A stretch of 64,000 bases of DNA, from contig NZ_VCRO01000006.1 in the NCBI RefSeq assembly GCF_006007885.1, forward strand, positions 178,460-242,459, written 5' to 3'. This stretch comes from Alteribacter natronophilus. GTDB taxonomy: Bacteria > Bacillota > Bacilli > Bacillales > Salisediminibacteriaceae. The translations under genes were made by a program, and so were the position numbers. The first letter of the stretch is position 1; each line of letters starts with the position of its first letter. Below the pieces are notes generated by a model. That model was given only the letters and a program-made list of their open reading frames with translations, had not been told where the DNA came from and ran no database searches. Shown here in pieces: positions 62,185-64,000 of the stretch.

Positions 62185-63717
62185 TTACAGGTGCATACCC
62201 ACTCCAGGTCCAATTGGGAGACCAATGAGGGTCCACGCAATCAGGATCACAATCCATACGCCGAGGAATATCAAGCTGTAAGGAAGCATGATCGCAAACA
62301 GCGTACCAAATCCTGCATTCCTGTCATACCGCTTCATAAACGCAAGTACCATCGGCACGTACGGGTTGAGCGGTGTAATGATGTTTGTGGACGAGTCCGC
62401 AATCCGGTAGGCAAGCTGAACAAAAGCCGGATTGTAGTCAAGTGCCATAAACATCGGTACAAAAATCGGGGCCATGAGTACCCACTGGGCTGAGCCGCTG
62501 AAAATGAACATATTCAGAACTGCTGCCAGCAGAATAAAGGCAACGATGACAGGAAGACCTGTAAAGTTAATATTTGTCAGTGTCTCCGCTCCGCTGACCG
62601 CAATGAGGGAGCCGATGTTTGTCCAGTCAAAGTAGGCAATGAACTGGGACGCGGCGAAAATCAGAACAATGTAACCTGACATATCCTTCATGGCTTCTGC
62701 CATGAATTCAGGCACATCCCTCGTGGATTTAATTGCCTGCACGGTTAGACCGTAGGCGATCGCAACGACAATAAAGAAGAACAGAATGATCGGAACGATG
62801 TTGGAAAGAAACGGTGACGGCACGATCTGACCTTCATCACCGCGCAGTATTGCGTTCCCCGGTACAATGAGCAGACTGACAAGGGCCAGGTAGATGGCAC
62901 CAGCGATCCCTGCATTCCGGAGTCCTCTGTTTTTCTCAGGTGTAATCGCCTCAAGCTCCTGATCGACCACACCTTCCTCAGCGTTGGAAGGATCGAACTT
63001 TCCAAGACGGGGCTCAACAATCTTTTCCGTAATCCACGTACCGATAAACATAAGCATCAGTACAGAAAACAGCATGAAATACCAGTTATCAACCGGTGTA
63101 ACCATAACTCCGCGGGCTACTTCCGTTGTAATTCCCGACAGGAGTGCATCCGTCCCGGTAATAATTACGTTAGCCGTAAATCCGGCACCAACCCCGGCAA
63201 AACCGGCAGCAATACCGGCAAGCGGATGACGGCCGAGTGCGTAAAAGACCATCGCTGCAAGCGGCGGTACAATAACAAAGGCAGCGTCTGATGCAAGGTT
63301 TCCGATAATACCCGTGGCAATAACCGCATAAGTGACGAGACTTTTCGGCGCCTTAAGAATCGTTTTTTTCATGAATGTTTCTATAAGGCCGACTTTCTGG
63401 GCAAGCCCAATCCCGAACATCATAACAAGAACAAGTCCGAGCGGTGCAAAACCAGTGAAGTTATCGAGCATCGAGGAAATGATAAACTCTACACCGTCCG
63501 CCGAGAGCATACTGCGAACCGCTTCCGTTTCCCCTGTCTCAGGGTCTGTAAAAGTAACGTTAAAAGCGCTGATAACCCAGGACAGACCGATAATCCCGAC
63601 AGCAAGGTAAACAAACAGCATAAATGGATGCGGAAGTTTGTTACCGGCTTTCTCTACAAAATCAAGAAATTTCGAAAAAATGGTTTTCTTATTTGTCGTA
63701 TCATTTGAAACGGACAA
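62185..63717 (-). CDS. abgT: AbgT family p-aminobenzoyl-glutamate-type transporter
   Basis: 510 residues, about 10-12 membrane helices. AbgT marks: KLPHPFMLFVYLAVGIIGLS, GIGLAQKVGLIETFMKK, and the late SGSAQWVLMAPIFVPMF. The TTG at 63717 is chosen because GGGAGTG lies 6 bases upstream; the longer frame starts at 63759. It heads a tightly packed operon with three M20 hydrolases and a regulator. AbgT imports p-aminobenzoyl-glutamate in E. coli; relatives also export sulfonamides. Confidence 0.9.
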   Translation of the reverse strand: MSVSNDTTNKKTIFSKFLDFVEKAGNKLPHPFMLFVYLAVGIIGLSWVISAFNVTFTDPETGETEAVRSMLSADGVEFIISSMLDNFTGFAPLGLVLVMMFGIGLAQKVGLIETFMKKTILKAPKSLVTYAVIATGIIGNLASDAAFVIVPPLAAMVFYALGRHPLAGIAAGFAGVGAGFTANVIITGTDALLSGITTEVARGVMVTPVDNWYFMLFSVLMLMFIGTWITEKIVEPRLGKFDPSNAEEGVVDQELEAITPEKNRGLRNAGIAGAIYLALVSLLIVPGNAILRGDEGQIVPSPFLSNIVPIILFFFIVVAIAYGLTVQAIKSTRDVPEFMAEAMKDMSGYIVLIFAASQFIAYFDWTNIGSLIAVSGAETLTNINFTGLPVIVAFILLAAVLNMFIFSGSAQWVLMAPIFVPMFMALDYNPAFVQLAYRIADSSTNIITPLNPYVPMVLAFMKRYDRNAGFGTLFAIMLPYSLIFLGVWIVILIAWTLIGLPIGPGVGMHL

Positions 63718-63916
63718 TGTAATCACTCCCTGTCTAATCTGGCTGTATTTTTCGGACATTGGCCATTTATGTTCCGTATTAGAAATCTATCATCAACAGA
63801 GAGGAAAGTAAACAGGAAATTTTATTACTAGATTCAGTTTTCAGATATGTAACCGCTCCCCTGAAGGAAACAAATCGCCATTCTTTTGATCCTGACAGAA
63901 AAAACATACTAACATT

Positions 63917-63958
63917 AGTAGCACAGACCAAGGCCATGGTCTGTGCTACTATTTTTTT
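63917..63958 (+). terminator. Strong plus-strand hairpin with U tract
   Basis: Perfect 14-base arms AGTAGCACAGACCA/TGGTCTGTGCTACT (63917-63930 and 63937-63950) with a 6-nt loop, then ATTTTTTT. No plus-strand gene ends before it; abgT reads the other way. Confidence 0.7.
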
Positions 63959-64000
63959 ATAGTAGAAGTGAAGAAAGGCCGACCAGCCTCTGGGACCATG

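Noticed and set aside
60722-62281. 519-codon open frame on the plus strand
   Set aside because: It runs antisense to two clear M20 genes, has no ribosome site and no recognisable domain; it is a composition shadow.

Overview
The window looks like chromosomal DNA of a spore-forming Bacillota, most likely a salt- and alkali-adapted member of the Bacillaceae. The evidence is: AGGAGG-type ribosome binding sites, several TTG and GTG starts, many U-tract terminators, sporulation-linked genes (prkA, yhbH, a KinA-like kinase), Bacillus-type genes (ydaT, ypjP, yhfK-like), two compatible-solute uptake systems, and exported proteins very rich in Asp/Glu. The species cannot be named from sequence alone. 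No rRNA, tRNA or CRISPR array was seen.

Layout. 1-1612: truncated sensor kinase. 1.9-6.2 kb: OpuC-type osmoprotectant ABC operon with two tandem binding proteins. 6.5-9.2 kb: ABC-2 exporter pair plus an orphan EutH. 9.3-22.6 kb: a five-gene minus-strand operon that is the most unusual part of the window. It encodes an exported VWA protein, a 1123-residue tubulin/FtsZ-like protein, a coiled-coil membrane protein, a 1289-residue membrane protein with an apparently dead SF2-helicase-like region, a zinc finger and a HExxH metallopeptidase-like end, and finally a CARF-HEPN (Cas02710/Csm6-like) predicted RNase. 22.9-36 kb: housekeeping and stress genes (PAS kinase, Mn catalase, AtoE, polysaccharide deacetylase, SfsA, DUF1028, YhfK-like, LOG, YdaT). 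36-41.5 kb: PhnCDE-type transporter with an inositol-phosphatase-like enzyme and a GntR/UTRA regulator; repeated GTTGT-N3-ACAAC palindromes lie around and upstream of its promoter. 42-49 kb: yhbH, BCCT transporter, signal peptidase, prkA. 49-56.5 kb: hydrolase, oxidoreductase, YpjP-like protein, orphan peptide-binding lipoprotein and repeats. 57-63.7 kb: tightly packed operon of an AbgT transporter, three M20 amidohydrolases and a regulator, probably for using an N-acylated or carbamoylated amino acid such as p-aminobenzoyl-glutamate.

The five-gene operon combines a cytoskeletal-type GTPase fold, a surface VWA sensor or adaptor, a membrane peptidase-like protein and a nucleotide-sensing RNase-like protein, with no CRISPR components nearby. 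It reads like a membrane-associated stress or defence system; that function is inference. The VWA protein lacks an AUG start: the only ATG near its beginning lies inside the metal-binding motif, and the true N-terminus with a signal peptide must start at an ATT or ATC codon.

Intergenic regions carry short elements with GAGGCTGGGACA-like inverted ends, one of which still holds an IS1182-type transposase fragment, and a second GC-rich repeat type. Two small genes and a possible structured leader RNA upstream of the BCCT gene were also found.
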